Notes under the pieces: generated by a model
What the model saw: the letters and a program-made list of their open reading frames with translations, nothing else
What the model was told of the DNA's origin: nothing
Database searches by the model: none
In this document: piece by piece, positions 61,695 through 64,000 of the stretch
How the letters are laid out: each line of letters starts with the position of its first letter
Position numbering within the stretch: position 1 is the first letter of the stretch
Translations under genes and position numbers: made by a program
Assembly: GCA_942491735.1 (NCBI GenBank)
Contig: CALOCN010000014.1
Span: 806,001-870,000 of the forward strand
Source: CALOCN01 sp942491735
GTDB taxonomy: Bacteria; Eisenbacteria; RBG-16-71-46; JABDJR01
Direction: 5' to 3'
Length of the DNA stretch: 64,000 nucleotides

Positions 61695-62711
61695 ATGCCG
61701 ATCTCGGATCGTATGAAGGGAAAAGTGGTCACCGTCTCGCGCTTCATCATGGAGGAGGAGCGACGGTTTCCGGAGGCGTCGGGTGAGTTCTCCGACCTCC
61801 TCAACGACATCCTCATGGCCGCCAAGATGATCCATCGCGAGGTCAACAAGGCGGGGCTGGTGGACATCCTGGGCAAGACCGGGGACACCAACGTCCAGGG
61901 GGAAGAGGTCCAGAAGCTGGACATGTTCGCCAACCGCATCATCTACCAGGCCCTGGATCACACCGGCCAGCTGTGCGTGATGGCGAGCGAGGAGGACGAC
62001 GAGGTACTCGACATTCCCGAGCAGTACCCCTGCGGGAACTACGTGTTGAACTTCGATCCGCTGGACGGTTCGTCCAACATCGATGCCAACGTCTCCATCG
62101 GGACCATTTTCTCCATCCATCGACGGATCACCCCGGGCAACGGCCGGGGGACCGAGGTCGACTGCATGCAGCCCGGCTACAAGCAGGTATGCGGCGGCTA
62201 CGTGCTCTACGGTTCCAGCACCATGCTGGTCTATACCACCGGCCAGGGAGTGCACGGGTTCACCTACGATCCCTCGATCGGTGAGTTCCTCATGAGCCAT
62301 GAGAACGTCACCATCCCGGCGCGCGGGAGGATCTACAGCGTGAACGAGGGGAACTACGAGCGCTGGGACGAACGCACCCGGAAGTACATCAATCACCTGC
62401 GCTCCGAGGACAACGGTCCCTACAAGTCCCGCTACATCGGGAGCCTGGTCGCGGACTTTCACCGCACGCTGCTCTACGGGGGGATCTTCCTCTACCCCGC
62501 GGACCGCAAGTCTCCCCGGGGAAAACTACGGTTGCTCTACGAGGCGGCGCCGCTTGCCTTCATCGTGGAACAGGCGGGCGGGATGGCCACCGACGGAAAG
62601 AAGTCCATCCAGGAGATCGAGCCGACCGAACTCCACCAGCGCGTCCCGCTGGTGATCGGGAGCCGGGAGGACGTCGAGGAGTACCTCGACTTCATGGAAG
62701 GACGGCGCTGA
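61695..62711 (+). CDS. fbp: Class I fructose-1,6-bisphosphatase
   Basis: 338 residues, gluconeogenic phosphatase. Motifs: GDTNVQGEEVQKLDMFANRI, ASEEDDEVLDIPE, the metal-binding NFDPLDGSSNIDANVSIGTI (in part DPLDGSSNID), GYVLYGSSTMLVYTTG, YVGSLVADFHRTLLYGG-like region (YIGSLVADFHRTLLYGGIFL) and GKLRLLYEAAPLAFIVEQAG. Full length. Probably cotranscribed with lat. Its stop is 6 bp from the end of the converging LOG gene; no terminator is seen between them. Confidence 0.97.
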   Translation: MPISDRMKGKVVTVSRFIMEEERRFPEASGEFSDLLNDILMAAKMIHREVNKAGLVDILGKTGDTNVQGEEVQKLDMFANRIIYQALDHTGQLCVMASEEDDEVLDIPEQYPCGNYVLNFDPLDGSSNIDANVSIGTIFSIHRRITPGNGRGTEVDCMQPGYKQVCGGYVLYGSSTMLVYTTGQGVHGFTYDPSIGEFLMSHENVTIPARGRIYSVNEGNYERWDERTRKYINHLRSEDNGPYKSRYIGSLVADFHRTLLYGGIFLYPADRKSPRGKLRLLYEAAPLAFIVEQAGGMATDGKKSIQEIEPTELHQRVPLVIGSREDVEEYLDFMEGRR

Positions 62712-62717
62712 TCGCGG

Positions 62718-63290
62718 CTAGGCTCCGTGAGCAGCCCCGGCCAGTCGGTCCAGCAGGGATCCCGCGGTGGACTCCACCCACAACAGATCCCGGTGGGCCG
62801 GCTTCAGGAACCCCGCCTCCACCGCGCGGTCCAGCATGGCCAGGAACGGGTCGTAGTATCCGTCCAGGTTGAGGATGCCGATCGGCTTGGCGTGCAGTTC
62901 GAGTTGGGCCCAGGTCGTGGTCTCGGTGAGTTCCTCCAGGGTGCCCATTCCTCCCGGAAAGGTGATGAAGGCGTCGGCGAGGTCGGCCATGAGCGCCTTG
63001 CGCTCGTGCATGGATTCCACCACGTGAAGCCGGGTGACGCCGGTGTGGGCCAGTTCACGATCGGTCATGAAACGCGGAATCACTCCGTCCACGCTGCCCC
63101 CGCGTGCCAGCACCTCGCCGGCCAGGATACCCATGAGCCCCACGTTGCCACCGCCATAGACCAGGCCAAGACCGCGATCGGTCAGGGCGTGGGCGAGGTC
63201 CCGCGCTCCCTCGGCGTAGCGTGGATCGCGGCCCGGGTTGGACCCGAGGTAGACACAGATCGTGCGCAGGGGGCGATGGCCATGGGTCAT
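62718..63290 (-). CDS. LOG-family protein (cytokinin riboside 5'-monophosphate phosphoribohydrolase-like)
   Basis: 190 residues. Motifs: ICVYLGSNPGRDPRYAEGAR, GLVYGGGNVGLMG, ESMHERKALM (the Arg of the substrate pocket) and FPGGMGTLEELTETTTW (the PGGxGTxxE signature). Family members release the base from nucleoside monophosphates; older annotation as lysine decarboxylase is wrong. The ATG at 63290 overlaps the stop of the upstream propeller gene (ATGA). Confidence 0.93.
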   Translation of the reverse strand: MTHGHRPLRTICVYLGSNPGRDPRYAEGARDLAHALTDRGLGLVYGGGNVGLMGILAGEVLARGGSVDGVIPRFMTDRELAHTGVTRLHVVESMHERKALMADLADAFITFPGGMGTLEELTETTTWAQLELHAKPIGILNLDGYYDPFLAMLDRAVEAGFLKPAHRDLLWVESTAGSLLDRLAGAAHGA

Positions 63291-64000
63291 GGGAGGGGGA
63301 GATCCGAGAGCAACAGGAGGACCCCGCTTCCCGGGTTGTGGGTCACCAGCAGCGCGCGCTGCACCCGACTCCAGGAGAGGAAACGCGGATCGGTCAGACC
63401 GCCGAGCAGGGTCGCCTCGGCATCGCTGGACCGGGTGGCGAGCAGGACATCGGTCAGCGCACTCTCCTGCACGCCGGAGAGGAGCGCGAGGTGGTTGTTT
63501 CCCCACGGACCCCAGGCGGGTCGGCTCAACCATGCCCCGGTGCGCTGGGACAGGGTGTCGGTACTTGCGGCACTGGCCAGGGTCTCGAAGAGAACGCCGC
63601 CGGCGGCAAAGGCCAGGCGTTCGCTTTGCGGCTCCCAGGTGGGGAGCTTGCCCAGGCGGGAGCTGGCAATCTGCCATGGATCGAGGGCGGTGCCGGTAAA
63701 GAAGGACCAGAAGACCGGCTGCTCGGGATCGGCCGGGGAAGCGGTCACGGAAAAGGCGAGCCGGTCATCGTCGGATAGCGCCGCACCGTACTGGGGAAGG
63801 GGATCGAGCCGGTGCGGATCCTCGGCCCGTTCCACCAGGCCGTTGGCATCCTGGTCGACCAGGCGCACGGAGATCATGCCTCCCGTGTCGTCGGTGTAGA
63901 CGAGACGATCCCCGTCGGCCGAAACGGCGAGGGGCTCGTTCAGATCCACCCCGGTGACCAACCGACGGCCGTTCCCGGCCAGGGGATTGAGGGCCGCACT
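63287..64000 (-). CDS. TolB/WD40-like beta-propeller protein (5' end off the window)
   Basis: The frame is open to the right edge, so only the last ~237 codons are seen. Repeats of the type LAVSADGDRLVYTDDTGGMI, LPTWEPQSERLAFAAGG and WGPWGNNHLALLSGVQ are TolB/PD40-type propeller blades. A DQDANGLVER segment could bind calcium. Probably a secreted or lipid-anchored propeller. It overlaps and is cotranscribed with the LOG gene. Confidence 0.75.
   Translation of the reverse strand, partial: SAALNPLAGNGRRLVTGVDLNEPLAVSADGDRLVYTDDTGGMISVRLVDQDANGLVERAEDPHRLDPLPQYGAALSDDDRLAFSVTASPADPEQPVFWSFFTGTALDPWQIASSRLGKLPTWEPQSERLAFAAGGVLFETLASAASTDTLSQRTGAWLSRPAWGPWGNNHLALLSGVQESALTDVLLATRSSDAEATLLGGLTDPRFLSWSRVQRALLVTHNPGSGVLLLLSDLPLP

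Overview
The window is GC-rich, densely packed bacterial DNA, and about 62 protein genes can be supported. Many secreted products are lipoproteins, or end in an FlgD-like immunoglobulin (sorting-type) domain. There is also a complete Tad pilus locus and a fatty-acid/propionate style central metabolism. Together these suggest an uncultured member of the FCB superphylum and its relatives (Eisenbacteria, Krumholzibacteria or Latescibacteria-like). That placement is inferred from protein architecture only; no rRNA or tRNA gene was seen.

Layout. 1-1549: a secreted FN3-like lipoprotein that runs off the left edge. 1664-5817: the translation cluster ffh-rpsP-khpA-rimM-trmD-rplS, closed by a strong terminator. 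5905-6927: a structured intergenic element followed by a DUF4382 lipoprotein. 7440-17120: a Tad/Flp pilus locus with a sigma-54-like promoter, two tandem Flp pilins separated by a terminator-like hairpin, the prepilin peptidase, TadE/TadG, CpaB, secretin, TadZ/CpaE, CpaF, TadB and TadC. 17218-20375: glycogen debranching enzyme, YraN and a small membrane protein. 20948-31253: MeaB and the B12 subunit of methylmalonyl-CoA mutase, then a CoA-transferase/acyl-CoA dehydrogenase/thiolase/3-hydroxyacyl-CoA dehydrogenase operon.

31314-41085 is the accessory part. It holds an M91 (NleD/HopH1)-like metallopeptidase, an aldehyde dehydrogenase remnant, and two genes that are each interrupted by one in-frame TGA at the position of a conserved cysteine: a DUF3179 lipoprotein (TGA at codon 160) and a thioredoxin-like lipoprotein with a UxxC motif (TGA at codon 46). 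Both TGAs are followed by a small hairpin with a GU-starting triloop. I read them as two extracytoplasmic selenoproteins, which is the most interesting signal in the window. Also here are methylmalonyl-CoA epimerase, an SDR, a PH-like membrane protein and a VPS62-like secreted protein.

41215-54731: two very large secreted metallopeptidases, a periplasmic-propeller sensor kinase with its NarL-type regulator, a DUF1579-like protein and an MFS carrier. 54741-58352: an overlapping operon of biotin carboxylase, biotin carrier and methylmalonyl-CoA mutase large subunit. 58387-60020: a decayed secreted-protein gene and a DUF2089/membrane/SHOCT-like triad. 60344-64000: lysine 6-aminotransferase, fructose-1,6-bisphosphatase, a LOG-family protein and a beta-propeller gene cut by the right edge.

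Functionally, the propionyl-CoA to succinyl-CoA route is encoded at three separate places (carboxylase plus mutase large chain; epimerase; mutase B12 chain plus MeaB), alongside short-chain acyl-CoA oxidation. The rest is largely cell-surface: adhesive pili, secreted proteases, lipoproteins and redox proteins.
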